DNA of 64,000 nt from Rallus limicola (lineage: Eukaryota; Chordata; Aves; Gruiformes; Rallidae): NCBI GenBank assembly GCA_022605955.1, contig JAKCOZ010000041.1, positions 590,001 to 654,000 of the forward strand, read 5' to 3'. Position numbers and translations under genes: made by a program. The notes under the pieces were generated by a model that did not search any database, was not told where the DNA came from, and saw only the letters and a list, made by a program, of their open reading frames with translations. How positions within the stretch are numbered: the stretch's first letter is position 1; each line of letters begins with the position of its first letter. This document shows positions 11,066 to 21,045 of the stretch, one piece after another.

Positions 11066-12121
11066 TTATCCATCCTGTGAAACCCCAGCTAGAAAACAGT
11101 TTATCTGCCAGTCCCATTTATCGTCTTCTCGGAGTTTTGTAACTCTGTTCTTAAGTTGTTGTATGCTGGCATGGATCGATTCAGAGTGATCCGAGAGATT
11201 CATACAACACATGCCTTCAAAATCCTCACATCCATGCCCTAGAGCTAAAAGCAAAAAGTCTATAGCAGCACGATTTTGTAAAGTTGCACGTCGTACACTA
11301 TCTACATCAAGTAAGAGACCAGAAAGTGCCTCACTAGTAGCATTGGTTTGTTTTGCTAGCCAACATCCCAATTTGTCTAAAGTGCCCAGTGCTTTTGCAG
11401 CTGCGACACCAGGGGCAAGGAGGGAGGCCGTAAAGCGTTGCTCAAAGTTCCAAAAATCTATATTGTCATTACACTCGGCAGTAAAGGCGTGAGCTGACCG
11501 TTTCCTTCGAGAGTGAATCTTACGCATTTGTAAAACGCTAGATGTGTTGGGGGTAAGGAGTGAAAGGCGTCCCAAACTACAAGGGCCTCCTTTAATGTGT
11601 GAAGGTATGCCTGCCCACGCCCGGTCCCCACAAATAAAAAATATGCCAGGTGGTAATGCTACGGGCATATTTGTGGAGTGTGATATGTTGCTCGATGTAT
11701 AATTACACCAAGATGTTTCATTGCGAAATATGGGGTGCATGGGGGATACGTCCCATGCCTGTGATTGATTCTTCCCTGTATAGTTGAACTTAACACAAAA
11801 ATCCATTTTTACTGATCTTAAAAGTTCAATCTCTTGGGGTTCTAAACTGAGCTGTGGCCTATATGGTGTCCACTCATCCCAATTATCTGTGGGATTGGTC
11901 ATCAGGCCCGATTGCAGACTACTGCACAACCCTGTCCACTTATCAAGTGGCAATCCTACTAGACAAATAGAAAAGGGGTTTTCTGGAGAGGCAGTGGCCA
12001 AGCAGAGAGTATCTTGACCTGTTAGGTTGGCCAGTGTAACCCATATGTTAACCTTAGGGAAAAATGGGGGGAAAGGGTTGGCTTCCACTACGGCCCCAAA
12101 CAAAAGCAAAAGGAATATCAT
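11066..12121 (-). pseudogene. env: retroviral env, 3'-truncated
   Basis: A 351-codon open frame of the envelope glycoprotein. Visible: a hydrophobic leader (residues 1-14), a short SU with several N-glycosylation sites, a furin-type RRKR cleavage site (205-208), and a TM part with the CX6CC motif (Cys298, Cys305, Cys306) preceded by an immunosuppressive-type segment near 281-297. The overall type resembles alpharetroviral or gamma-type Env. Its ATG overlaps the pol stop (ATGA at 12,121-12,118); expression would need a spliced RNA. Near 11,110 the frame shifts, and at about 11,050 the retroviral sequence ends at a CR1. The membrane anchor and cytoplasmic tail are therefore missing. The SU is also short for the family. 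Confidence 0.88.
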
Positions 12122-14805
12122 GATGGTGGTTTCCGGGTAGGCGGCGAAGCGTCCGTGTCTAGTTCTTCGGCTGAGGCCGTCGTCAATGGTTCTCTAAAGG
12201 GTTTAACATTCTTCGCCGGGATCCACCGCGGACCACGTTCTGTGGAAACACAAGCATAACCCCTCCCCCAGGTAACAAGTGGGTAAGGGCCTAAAATTTT
12301 TCCTGTTTCTAGGTCCTTTATTAAAACTGGTGCCTTTTTTGATTCTGTAAATTCTTGGCTCATACTAAAGTGTTGAACAATAGGGGGATTCTGATCCATA
12401 AAAGAGCAATTTAAAAAATTGAAAACATACAATGCTTTCTGTAGTCTTTCTCCTGGGGTTGCCCTTCCCATTCCCCCTTTTTGTTTTTGTAAAATATTTT
12501 TTAAAGACTGGTGAGAGCGCTCAATAAGGGATTGGCCGGTAGGGGAATGAGGTATTCCTGTAATATGTGTAATGCCCCAGGTATTAAAAAAGGCTTGTAA
12601 AGTGACAGAAATATATGCAGGTCCATTATCTGTTTTTATTTTTTGGGGTATTCCTAAGGTGGCAAAGGCCTGTAGAAAATGGCGTTTAGCATCGTGAGCC
12701 TTTTCTCCCGTATGACAGGAGGCATATAAGGCTCCAGAAAAAGTATCTATCGAGACATGTATATATTTTAATTTTCCAAATTCCGAATAGTGTGTGACAT
12801 CAGTTTGCCATAATTGTAAGGCTTGCAGTCCTCGGGGGTTGATTCCACCCGCGACTGATGGGAAAGACACGCATTGGCAATCAGGACATGTGGCAATCAT
12901 TTCTGTTGCCTGTTGTGTAGTGATATTGAAGGAGCGTTTTAATGCCCCGGCATTCTGGTGAAAAAAGGAATGGCTAAGCCTTGCTTGAGCAAAGAGATCT
13001 GGAAGGATTTGTGCCGTAAGGGTTAATAGGTCAGCTTGTCTGTTTCCTTCTGCAATATAGCCTGGTAAAGTGGTATGCGATTGAACATGCATAATATAAT
13101 ATGGAGTTAGTCTGGAATCCAACAGGGCAATAAGTTCCTGTAACAGATCGAATAAAAGAGGGTTAGAAACATCTTTCAAAACAGCGGCTTCTGCGCGTTG
13201 AACTATGCCAGCAACATAGGCAGAATCAGTGATTATGTTAAGAGGTTCTGACCATTTGCGAAAAACACGTACAACTGCTGCAAGTTCTACAATTTGAGGC
13301 GAGCCTGGTGCTAGAGAAATATCTGAGTTCCATTTTTGGGTTTGTTGGTCCCACCAGATGATGACAGACTTATGAGTTTTTCCGGATCCATCTGTAAACA
13401 CTGTAAAAGCTTCCAAAGGCGTCTCACTTCTCTTTGGTTTCTGTGAAAGTTGAAAGTCAAGGTGTAAAAGTTTATGAGCTGGCAGGTGAGAAGAGATCTG
13501 TCCAGAATAGTCAGCGAGAGCCATGGCAAAGGCGTCCGATTGATGGTATAGCCATGAAAGATAAGTTCTGACTACTGGCAGGTATATGTGTGTAAAGTCA
13601 ATGCCTGCCAAAGCTAGCAGTCGTTGTCGTGCTTTAAGGATCAGAGAGGCAAACATTTCATGCTGCGCAAATATAGTTTTTGAGGGTTGATGTGATAAAA
13701 ATATCCACTCAATAATTAACAATGGGTCTTTCTGCGCAATATCCCATTGGAAGATGAGGGCATATGGCTGTCTTGTGGGATTTAAAATTGTTAGATAAAA
13801 TGGAAGGTCTGGATCACAACGGTGTGCCTGTCTAGATTCAATAGCTTCAGTAACTTTTGTAATGGCCTTCTGAGAAAGTTTGTCCAATGTTCTTGGAGCA
13901 CAAATGTTAGTGTCCCCTTTCAAAAGTTTAAAAAGAGGATCAAGATCAGAGTTTGTAATTTCTAATAAGGGACGAACCCAGTTTATGGTTCCCAGGAGTT
14001 TTTGCACATCATTCAAAGTGGCTATTTTTGTGTTTAGGTTAAGTGATTGGGGTGCTATGGTTTTCGATCGTATCAGCCAGCCCAAATATTTCCATGGGGA
14101 TATTGATTGAATTTTTTCAGAGGCAACACAGAATCCAGCTGTATTTACAGCCTTGATGACAAGGGCTACGGCCTTTTGCATGTCTTTGTCATGAGATGCG
14201 GCTACAAGGATGTCGTCCATGTAATGGTATAGCAAAATAGCAGGCATAGATTTTTTGATTGGGCTTAAAATTTTTGCTATATACCATTGGCATATTGTTG
14301 GACTATTTTTTATTCCTTGTGGCAGCACGATCCAATGGAATCGGCGTAAAGGTTCTTGTACGTTGACGCTTGGAATTGAAAAAGCAAATTTGGGTGCATC
14401 TTGAGGGTGTAAAGGTATGTTAAAAAAGCAATTTTTTAAATCAATTACTGTAAGATGCCAATTTCGAGGTAACATAGTTGGTGAGGGGAGCCCCGGTTGA
14501 AGGGGTCCCATGTCTTCCATAGCGTCATTGATTTTTCTAAGATCATGAAGTAGGCGCCACTTTCCACTTGGTTTTTTGATAACAAAAACAGGAGAATTTC
14601 ATGGACTAACAGAGGGTACTACATTGCCTTTTTGTAATTGTTCTTCTACTAGGTCATTTAAAGCGCGAAGTTTCTCGATAGGAAGGGGCTATTGATCCAC
14701 CCAAATAGGGGTATCTGTTTTCCATGTAATTTTCAGAGTGTCGTGCTCCTCAATGGCCCCTCCTAAAAATGTGTTTTTAATGTCACTCCCTATTGTGTTA
14801 GTACA
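12118..14805 (-). pseudogene. pol: retroviral pol (RT, RNase H, integrase) with two early stops
   Basis: The long open part is 12,118-14,520 (800 codons from the ATG at 14,520). It shows RT with the first catalytic Asp (VIDLKN, Asp27) and YMDD (100-103). RNase H has Asp377, Glu412, Asp432 and Asp497. Integrase has a zinc site His517, His521, Cys545, Cys548, the triad Asp574, Asp631, Glu667 (D,D-35-E) and a C-terminal basic tail. The pol frame continues upstream to 14,805 but is broken by TGA (14,599-14,601) and TAG (14,689-14,691), both in the RT N-terminal part. Upstream it is closed by TGA at 14,806-14,808. The overlap with pro is only about 13-16 nt and holds no clear slippery heptamer. 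Confidence 0.92.
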
Positions 14806-15650
14806 TCACGTCCCCATAAAACCATTGGTATTGGTAAAACAAAGGGTTTAACTGTGGCTATATGCCCTTCAGGGCCTTCAATAGTGACGGAGTGGAGGCT
14901 TTGTCGGCTTGTGCCGGTTCCTCCTACCCCCGCAAGGGCCTGAGGGGTGGAAGTCAAGGGCCAATGTGGGGGCCACTTTGCCTGTGAGATAACTGTAACA
15001 TCAGCTCCAGTATCTAAGATTCCTTGCAAAAGATATCTTTGTCCGGACTGGGACAAAGTAGCTTTGCACATGGGACGATGTGGGGATATATTTTGTGTCC
15101 AATAAATTGAAGGAGTGCTCGTAGACCCAAAATTGCCTTCCCTAATGGGTAATAGTTCGGCTGTGGCAGGGTCCTTTTGCGATCCCAAAAAGGGTACCAA
15201 TTGAGCGATTCGGCTACCTGCTGGAACAGTACAAGGGGGAAAAGGAGTCCAAGCCATTATTGCAATGTTGCCCACCGCGTCTGCGTCCACCACTCCAGGG
15301 AGTACAAAAAGTCCTGTAAGCGTGGTAGAAGACCTACCAATGATTAGGGCGTTTTGTTTTCCCAGAGTAGAGCTGTCACTAGTGGTGGGCAGCAGGTGGA
15401 CCGTGGAATCAAGTAAGGTTACTGTGTGGGCGGTTGCCAAGTTTAGTCTGGCACTGCCTGCGGTTGCTGGACATAGACCTGTGGCGTTGGCTGTGTCTGG
15501 ACTCCCCCTTGTGCTGTAGCTGCATTTAGCGGAATTTGTTTCTGCACGCGCCGCTGATTCGCGCTCCGTGGCTTGTTTCCCTGGAGGGGCCGCCTCTGGG
15601 CATTGTATTTCGAGCGGCATTGACTTGTATAATGCCGCCCTTTTTGGCAT
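14790..15650 (-). CDS. pro: retroviral pro: dUTPase plus aspartic protease
   Basis: The open frame overlaps gag and is one base back from it, so it would be made as a Gag-Pro fusion by frameshifting at 15,575-15,581; residues before about 25 are then not used. A dUTPase-like part spans about residues 65-158 (GVVDADAVGN at 119-128, PAGSRIAQLV at 143-152). The retropepsin follows, with active site ILDTGADV (211-218) and a later GRD motif (280-282). A dUTPase at the head of pro is typical of betaretroviruses. The frame ends at TAG 14,790-14,792. Whether the dUTPase is active cannot be judged. Confidence 0.88.
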   Translation of the reverse strand: MPKRAALYKSMPLEIQCPEAAPPGKQATERESAARAETNSAKCSYSTRGSPDTANATGLCPATAGSARLNLATAHTVTLLDSTVHLLPTTSDSSTLGKQNALIIGRSSTTLTGLFVLPGVVDADAVGNIAIMAWTPFPPCTVPAGSRIAQLVPFLGSQKDPATAELLPIREGNFGSTSTPSIYWTQNISPHRPMCKATLSQSGQRYLLQGILDTGADVTVISQAKWPPHWPLTSTPQALAGVGGTGTSRQSLHSVTIEGPEGHIATVKPFVLPIPMVLWGRDVLTQ

Positions 15651-17047
15651 CTGGGACAGACGCCTGGCGCTTTTGTCTGTGCCTGAGGCTTTGCCGGGCA
15701 GCTGTTTCTGAGGTGCCCGGGCTTTCCGCAGTTAAAGCAGGTAGGGGAGGTTCTCATAGCGGAGAAGGCAGCAGCCATAGCCTCAAACTTATGCTCCACT
15801 GTCTCTACACGGTTGCATGCCTCAACCATTTCAACTAGAGTAGGGTTTTTGTTTGGTAAAGCCTGTAAGACTCGTTTACAGTCTGCGTTAGCATTCTCTA
15901 CAGCCAGTTTTAAAAGCAATATTTCTCTTGCCTCCGTGTTTTCAATCTGTTTTTCTAATGCCAGTCTTAGTCTATCTATAAACTGCATATAAGACTCACA
16001 GGGTTCCTGCATTATGGCAGTAAAAGCCTTTTGTGGTTTTTGAGGATCAGGAGTTTTCAAAAGAGCCTTTTTTGCTTCCTCGCGTACAGCTCTTAGAGCT
16101 TCCCTTGGGATTTCTCTGGTTTGCGCTACGGGGTCGGCGTATGGCCCCGTTCCCATTAAATGTTCCAAGGTTAACGCAGCCATATTTGCATCAGCATGCC
16201 CTATATAGGTGGTCAGAAGGGTTTGTAACCCTTGTCTCCATTGTGATTCCCACAATGTGTATTGTATAGGTGTACAAAGCAATTGTGCGAGAGATTTTAG
16301 GTCATGGGGTGTCATAATATAAGTATCGAAAACAGACGATAACATACTGATAAAGTAGGGAGAAGAAAGACCGTGATCCGTAGCTGTACGACGCAGTTCC
16401 TTAATCACAGAAAAAGACAGAGGTTCCCACTGAGCCCCGCGCCCTTGATACATGACCGGTGCTACAATTTTTTGTGCCACCTCCAAGTCCCCTTCCCTTA
16501 ACGCTTGCCGTTTTATTTGGGTCCATACGTTATGTGGGTCAGGGGGGAACAAATCAGGCTCATCTTCCGAGTCTATAGGACCAGGAACAAAGGGGTCATC
16601 TTCAGGAGGGTAATTTACCAATACCCTTTTGTTTGAGGATGGCTTTGGCATTAATGGAGGTTCGGTTTTGGAGGGAGGGGGCAGCTCCGGTGGGGCTGAA
16701 GGAAGGACAGGGGAATCATCCCCGTCAGGATCATTTTCGGGCGGTAGATTTGCTCTGTTTGAGCGCTCTTGTTCCTTTAAAGCTTTGAAAATAATTCTCC
16801 ACCAAGGGAGTAGTTTCTGTGCTTGGGAGTCGCCCTTTGTGGCTCTGTCCCATAGTTTAACTCCCACAGTGTCCCATATATTTGTTGTAAAAATACTCGA
16901 TGCAGTGACGGTAGGAATATTAACTTGGACCCATTTCAAAGTACATTTAAGATCATGGCCCGAAATAGTCTTATCATGTTTTGCCAGTAAGGCTTTCATG
17001 AGTTCATAAACGTCCCTTTCCATGGGGGTCGAAGCTTGCCCTCCCAT
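15443..17047 (-). CDS. gag: retroviral gag polyprotein, intact frame
   Basis: 534 codons with no internal stop. It starts MGGQAS, an N-myristoylation signal for membrane targeting of matrix. A PSAP late-domain motif sits at 116-119 within a proline-rich linker. The capsid part carries a major homology region at about 347-366 (QEPCESYMQFIDRL). Nucleocapsid has two CCHC zinc knuckles (Cys437, Cys440, His445, Cys450; Cys464, Cys467, His472, Cys477). The layout and length suit a class II (alpha/beta) virus. The start is the first ATG after the leader and is 20 nt past a candidate splice donor. The last 45 codons overlap pro. Confidence 0.93.
   Translation of the reverse strand: MGGQASTPMERDVYELMKALLAKHDKTISGHDLKCTLKWVQVNIPTVTASSIFTTNIWDTVGVKLWDRATKGDSQAQKLLPWWRIIFKALKEQERSNRANLPPENDPDGDDSPVLPSAPPELPPPSKTEPPLMPKPSSNKRVLVNYPPEDDPFVPGPIDSEDEPDLFPPDPHNVWTQIKRQALREGDLEVAQKIVAPVMYQGRGAQWEPLSFSVIKELRRTATDHGLSSPYFISMLSSVFDTYIMTPHDLKSLAQLLCTPIQYTLWESQWRQGLQTLLTTYIGHADANMAALTLEHLMGTGPYADPVAQTREIPREALRAVREEAKKALLKTPDPQKPQKAFTAIMQEPCESYMQFIDRLRLALEKQIENTEAREILLLKLAVENANADCKRVLQALPNKNPTLVEMVEACNRVETVEHKFEAMAAAFSAMRTSPTCFNCGKPGHLRNSCPAKPQAQTKAPGVCPRCQKGRHYTSQCRSKYNAQRRPLQGNKPRSANQRRVQKQIPLNAATAQGGVQTQPTPQVYVQQPQAVPD
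15575..15581 (-). promoter_or_regulatory. gag-pro -1 frameshift site GGGAAAC
   Basis: On the minus strand the heptamer GGGAAAC lies in the required phase (G GGA AAC in the gag frame, Gag residues 490-491). Slipping back one base enters the pro frame. About ten bases further a small stem (GCGCG pairing with CGCGT, nine-base loop) could form the stimulator. A slippery heptamer with phase and overlap all fitting is strong evidence. Confidence 0.8.
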
Positions 17048-17065
17048 TTCGATTACCCGCAGCTC

Positions 17066-17068
17066 ACC
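17066..17068 (-). promoter_or_regulatory. candidate retroviral splice donor in the leader
   Basis: Minus-strand GAG|GTGAGC, a near-consensus 5' splice site, lies 20 nt before the gag ATG, where a donor for spliced env RNA would be expected. Confidence 0.5.
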
Positions 17069-17210
17069 TCACTCCGATGAGGGATTGTTAGCCGGCTTCT
17101 GCTTCCTTTCAGCAGTTCAATCTCGTAGTTCTGCGGGAGTTGCGACCGGCTGCCAGATAGGCAGTTTTCCGTTTCTTCGGATTCCGAGCTGTCCGTTCCT
17201 TTCGGAGCGA

Positions 17211-17228
17211 ATCACGTCGGGGTCACCA
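17211..17228 (-). promoter_or_regulatory. primer binding site for tRNA-Trp
   Basis: The 18-nt minus-strand sequence TGGTGACCCCGACGTGAT is complementary to the 3' end of tRNA-Trp, the primer used by avian alpharetroviruses. It is separated by two bases from the CA that ends the LTR. Confidence 0.9.
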
Positions 17229-17279
17229 TTTGCCGCAACTGAGGGACGGGACACCGCTTAATGTAAGCATAGTGATCGT

Positions 17280-17285
17280 TTTATT
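17280..17285 (-). terminator. LTR AATAAA polyadenylation signal
   Basis: Minus-strand AATAAA at the inferred U3/R border. Its closeness to the TATA box implies an R of roughly 20 nt. Confidence 0.65.
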
Positions 17286-17301
17286 GTACGCACACAATAG
17301 T

Positions 17302-17308
17302 TTTTATA
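17302..17308 (-). promoter_or_regulatory. LTR TATA box
   Basis: Minus-strand TATAAAA, with a CCAAT box about 40 bases upstream. Together they form the expected U3 core promoter of the provirus. Confidence 0.7.
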
Positions 17309-17594
17309 GTTTCTAGCTACAGAAAAACAAAGCGTGTTCTGTACTGATTGGTTAACATAAGATCGTCTCATAGCTGTCTATAAGTCGTAGATGTTGCTAA
17401 AATAGTGTGTTATCTTCGCCTTGCTGCTTTAGTTACAAAATAATCACAACAGAATGTTTTCGCTTCACAAGGTCCTGTAGCGTCCTGCTTATCAGGTCTC
17501 CCACAGTTTTCGTCCGACCAAAGCAATCACATCTTGGTCACATCCTTCATAGTGTAACTCTTCGAGTGCAAAACCATCTTTTACTTTTCCCACA

Positions 17595-17732
17595 AAAAGT
17601 GGCCCTTTAATGGGACTCTGAATTATAATACCCTGCTGCAGTTGATGTTGTTTGAACCTTCCTTAGCAGGACAAAGTATAGCACCTCCCTGCTAGATCAC
17701 ACACAAATTGGTATCCCTACAAGAGCCCACAG
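17595..17732 (+). pseudogene. retroviral gag-like scrap (P1 left copy)
   Basis: The same sequence as 32,870-33,000 in reverse. On the plus strand it is the complement of the open frame described at 32,899-33,114. It is interrupted at 17,594 by the LTR of the class II provirus, so it looks like older retroviral sequence into which that provirus inserted. Confidence 0.35.
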
Positions 17733-18698
17733 ATGCCGTCATCATCATCGTCTCCAGTGTCGTCAGCAGCAGCAGCGGTTTCTTCATCTCCTCAGTGGTT
17801 TCTTCATCATCGTCGTCGGTGGTTTCATCGTCACTGGCAGCGGGTTCTTCATCGTCGTTGGCAGCAGTTTCTTTCTCATCATCACCGGTTTCTTCATCGC
17901 CGTTGATTTCGTCGTCGTCGCTGTCATCGTCGTCGGTGTCTTCGTCATCGTCGCCTTCGGCAGCAGCGGTTTCCTTGGCGGCAGCGGTTGTGTTTCTCTC
18001 TTCTTCATCAGCATCGATTTCTTCATCGCCGTCGTCTTCAGTTTCTCTGCCATCGGTTCCATCGTCGCCGTCAGTTCCTTCGGCGTCGCCATCGGTTTCT
18101 TCTGCGTCGCCATCAATTTCTCCGTGTTCGTCGTCGGTTTCTCCATCGTTGGTTTCTCCGTGGTCGTTTCACCCTCGGTTTGTTCATCGTCGGCACCAGT
18201 TTCTCCTTCATCGTTTCTGTGTTTCTTCTTCCTCAGCGTCGGTTTCTTCGTCGCCGTCGCCATCGGTTTCTTCATCGTCACCGTCGGTTCCATCGTCATC
18301 GTCAGCGGTTTCATTTCGCCGTCGTCGGTTTCTTCCTCGTCGTCGCCATCGGTTTCTTCTTCCTCGTGGGTTTCCCCCTTGGCGTCGGTTTCGGCTGCAT
18401 CGTCATCATTCCCTTGCTCGTCGTCCTTGGGTTTGTTTCTCTCTCCTTCTGGGTCGTCCCTTTCGTCGGCGTCACCGTCGAGCTCTTCGGCTGCAGCGGC
18501 TTCTCCACAGTCATCGTTCTCTTCAGCATGGGCATCATCTCGTCTTTGGCGTCATCAATTTCTTCTGCGTCGTCGTTGTTGGTTTCTTCATCGTCGTTGG
18601 TGACGTCATCGTCATCAGTTTCATCATCATCATCAGCGGTTTCTTCATCGTCGTCGTCAGCAGTTTCTTCGTCATCATCGGTTTCATCGTCGTTGGTT
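17733..18698 (-). repeat. acidic-codon satellite (GAY GAY GAA GAA ACC), left copy
   Basis: About 970 bp of units of 18-24 bp based on 'gacgatgaagaaaccgatgg' read on the minus strand. One frame reads D/E-rich repeats (DDEETADDDDEET type), a second reads TMKKPMAT-type repeats, and the third has frequent TGA. The complementary strand gives long serine/valine-rich frames. Several shifts move the acidic register between frames, so no single protein runs through it. Confidence 0.85.
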
Positions 18699-20415
18699 CC
18701 TTGTCTTGGGTGCCCATCAATGGGTCTGTCTTGCCCTGCAGAGAGTCTTGGGTGCCAAGAAAGGTGTTTTCGGTGCCCTATGAAGGGCCTTGTGTGCCCA
18801 TCAAGGAGCATTTGTTGTCCTACAAAGGGTCTTGGGTGCCCATGAAGGGGTTTTGGGTGCTCTACAAAGGGTCTTGGGCACTACTCAGAGGGCCTTGGGT
18901 GCTTTACAAAGGGTCTCGGGTGCCACTCCAAGGGTCTTGAGTGCCCTAGAAGTGGTATTGGGTGCCCATCAAGGGCTCTTGGGTGCTCTACAAAGGGCCT
19001 TGGGTGCTTCTCAAAGGGTCCAGACTCTATGAAAGGGATATTGGGTGCCCATCCACAGGCCCTGTGTGCTCTACTAAGGGACCTGGATGCTGAACAAAGG
19101 GTTGAGACACTAGGAAAAGGGTCTTGGGTGCCCATCAAGGGGCCTTGAGTACCATAGAACGGGTCTTGGGTGCCAACGAAGTGGTCTTGGATGCCCATCA
19201 GAGGCTCTTGGGTGCCAATCAAAGGGTTTTGAGTACACTACAAAGGGTCTAGACTCCATGAAAAGGGTCTCGGGTGCCCATCAAAAGGTGTCTTGAGTTC
19301 CCTGGGAGGGGTTTCGGTGCCTATTAAGGGGTCTTGCTTGCCTAAAAAACGGGTCTTTGGTGGCCATCAATGGGTCTTGGATCCTTCAAAAAGGGTCTTG
19401 GTTGCTTCACAAAGAGGCACAACTCCCTGAAATGGTCTTAGGTGCCACTCAAAGCGTCTTGAGTGCCCTAGCAGTGGTATTGGGTGCCCTATAAGGGCTC
19501 TTGGGCGCTTTACAAAGGGCCTTGGGCTCTTCTAGAAGGGTCCAGACTCTATGAAAAGGATGTTGGGTGCCAATCCAGGGGTCCTGTGTGCTCTACTAAG
19601 GGTCTTGGTTGCTCTACACAGGGTCAAGACACTATGAAAAGGGTCTTGGGTGCCCATTGAGGGGTCTTGTGTTTCCTATAAGGGGTTTTTGTGTGTGCTA
19701 CTATGGGTCTTGGGTACTCTACAAAGGATCTTGGGTGCCAGGAAAGGCCATTTGGGTGCCCTACAAAGGGCCTTGTGTGCCCATCAAGGGGTGTTGGCTG
19801 CCCAGCAAGGAGCATTTGTTGTCCTACAAAGGGTCTTGGGTGCTTCTCAAAGGGGCACGACTCCCTGAAGATGGTCTTGGGTGCCCTTCAGAAGGTGTCC
19901 TGAGTACCCTAGAAGGGGCTTGGATGCCCATCAAGGGCTCTTGGGTGCTCTGCGAAGGGTCTTGAGTGCTTTACACAAAGGGTCTCGGGTGGCACTCAAA
20001 GGGTCCTAGAAGTGGTATTGGGTGCCCTATAAGGGGTCTTGGGTGCTCTACTAAGGGCCTTGGGTGTACGACAATGGGTCCAGAGTCTATGAAAAGGATA
20101 TTGGGTGCCCATCACGGGGTCTTGGGTGCCCATCAATGGGTCTTTGATTTCCTATAAGGGGACTTGTGTGCACTCCTGTGGGTCTTGGGTACTTACAAAG
20201 GGTCTTGAGTTCCCTACAGAGGGTTTTGGGTGCCCATCAAAGGGTCTTGGATCCTTCTAAAAGGAACTTGGTTGCTTCACAAAGGGGCACAACTCCCTGA
20301 AATAGTCTTAGGTGCCACTCCAAGCGTCTTGAGTGCCCTAGCAGTGGTATTGGGTGCCCTATAAGGGCTCTTGAGCGCTCTAGAAAGGGCCTTGGGTCCT
20401 AAGTCTATGAAAAGG
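18699..20415. repeat. 21-bp minisatellite 'aaagggtcttgggtgcccatc', left copy
   Basis: About 1.7 kb of 19-23 bp units, mostly 21 bp. A marker unit 'tccagactctatgaaaagg' recurs near 19,018, 19,530 and 20,070. A larger order of about 880 bp is visible ('cttggatccttc...cttggttgcttcacaaag' near 19,357 and again near 20,237). As the unit is seven codons, frames encode KGLGCPT-type repeats that are not genes. A solo LTR interrupts the array at 20,416. Confidence 0.88.
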
Positions 20416-20959
20416 TGTCCTGGTTTCAGTCAGGACAGAGTTAACTTCATTTGTAGCAGCGGATGGGATGCTGTGTTTGGGAGTTACAGTGAAAGCAGTG
20501 CTGAGAACACCCTGATGTTTTTAGTTGCAGTCAGACAGTCAAAGCCAGGACAGGTGACCCAGATGGGCCAAAGAGAGTATTCCATGCCAATTACGTCCTG
20601 CCCAGGATAACTGGGGCTGATGGGAGGAAGAAGGGGGGCGGTTCCGGGACTCGAGGTTCTTGGGGGACGGTCGGGTTCCGGGACGGCTCTGGGTGGTGCG
20701 GCCTGAGCTGTGTGGTTGGGTGAGAAACTGCATTGGGTATCAATAGTTTCATATTCTTTTGCTCTAAAGTCCTGTTGCCATTGTTATATTTGATCTTTCT
20801 GTTCTCTTAGTAAACTATCCTTATCCCAACCCACGGGCCTCTGAGTTTCTTGCTTTTGGAGTTATTTGCCCCTTCCTTTTCCCTCTTCCCCTGCTCTTTT
20901 ACTTTAAGGAGCAGGCAGCTGCATGGATCTCAGCCCACAGCCGGGGTGAAACCACGACA
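20416..20959 (+). mobile_element. solo LTR, TGTCCTGGTTTCAG family, left copy
   Basis: 544 bp from TGTCCTGG to CACGACA. Both ends are standard (TG...CA) and it matches the LTR at 30,417-30,985 in reverse. The left flank is the minisatellite (AAAGG). The right flank is not its duplicate but unrelated DNA also found at 29,090. The right edge is therefore a rearrangement junction, not an original insertion end. Confidence 0.85.
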
Positions 20960-21045
20960 CTTGTGTTGTTATTAAAAATTGTGTCTGTCAAATCTGCACT
21001 GCACAATTCCATGGTCACAGGTGAGAAATCCCTGATGCAGCGAAA
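20960..21045 (+). repeat. 86-bp direct repeat of 29,090-29,175
   Basis: Starts 'cttgtgttgttattaaaaat' and ends at 'gatgcagcgaaa', with about two mismatches to 29,090-29,175. It begins on the base after the solo LTR. Confidence 0.85.

Larger units (their letters stand above)
11050..17594 (-). mobile_element. endogenous retrovirus, class II, 3'-truncated provirus
   Basis: A minus-strand provirus: 5' LTR (17,231-17,594), tRNA-Trp primer site, 163-nt leader, gag, pro with dUTPase, pol, then env cut off at about 11,050. The PPT and 3' LTR are absent. Gag, pro and pol lie in three frames with two backward steps, as in betaretroviruses, while the primer tRNA, very short R and Env type resemble avian alpharetroviruses. 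Pol has two stops before the RT core and env is truncated, so the copy cannot be replication-competent. Gag and pro frames are fully open, suggesting fairly recent entry. Confidence 0.93.
17231..17594 (-). mobile_element. 5' LTR of the class II retrovirus
   Basis: A 364-bp minus-strand LTR. The 3' edge is fixed by the CA two bases from the primer site. The 5' edge (TGTGGG) is inferred from the point where inverted-repeat homology to 33.0 kb begins. It contains CCAAT (17,347-17,351), TATAAAA (17,302-17,308) and AATAAA (17,280-17,285) only about 20 bases apart, so R must be very short, as in alpharetroviruses. The six bases outside (AAAAGT, 17,595-17,600) are a possible target duplication; the partner copy is lost with the 3' end. 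Confidence 0.82.
17595..20959 (+). repeat. inverted repeat P1, left arm
   Basis: Matches 30,417-33,000 in reverse orientation, with the same order of parts: gag-like scrap, acidic-codon satellite, 21-bp minisatellite, solo LTR. The left arm is about 780 bp longer because its minisatellite has one extra higher-order unit. Both ends of the homology fall on LTR ends (17,594/17,595 and 20,959/20,960). Confidence 0.9.

Noticed and set aside
17708..18940. Serine/valine-rich frame of 410 codons, and its twin at 31,717-32,886
   Set aside because: It is the complement of the acidic-codon satellite and runs on into the 21-bp minisatellite; no start context or domain.
18790..20157. Frames with KGLGCPT or LGAHQG repeats
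   Set aside because: The 21-bp repeat unit is seven codons, so frames stay open by arithmetic.
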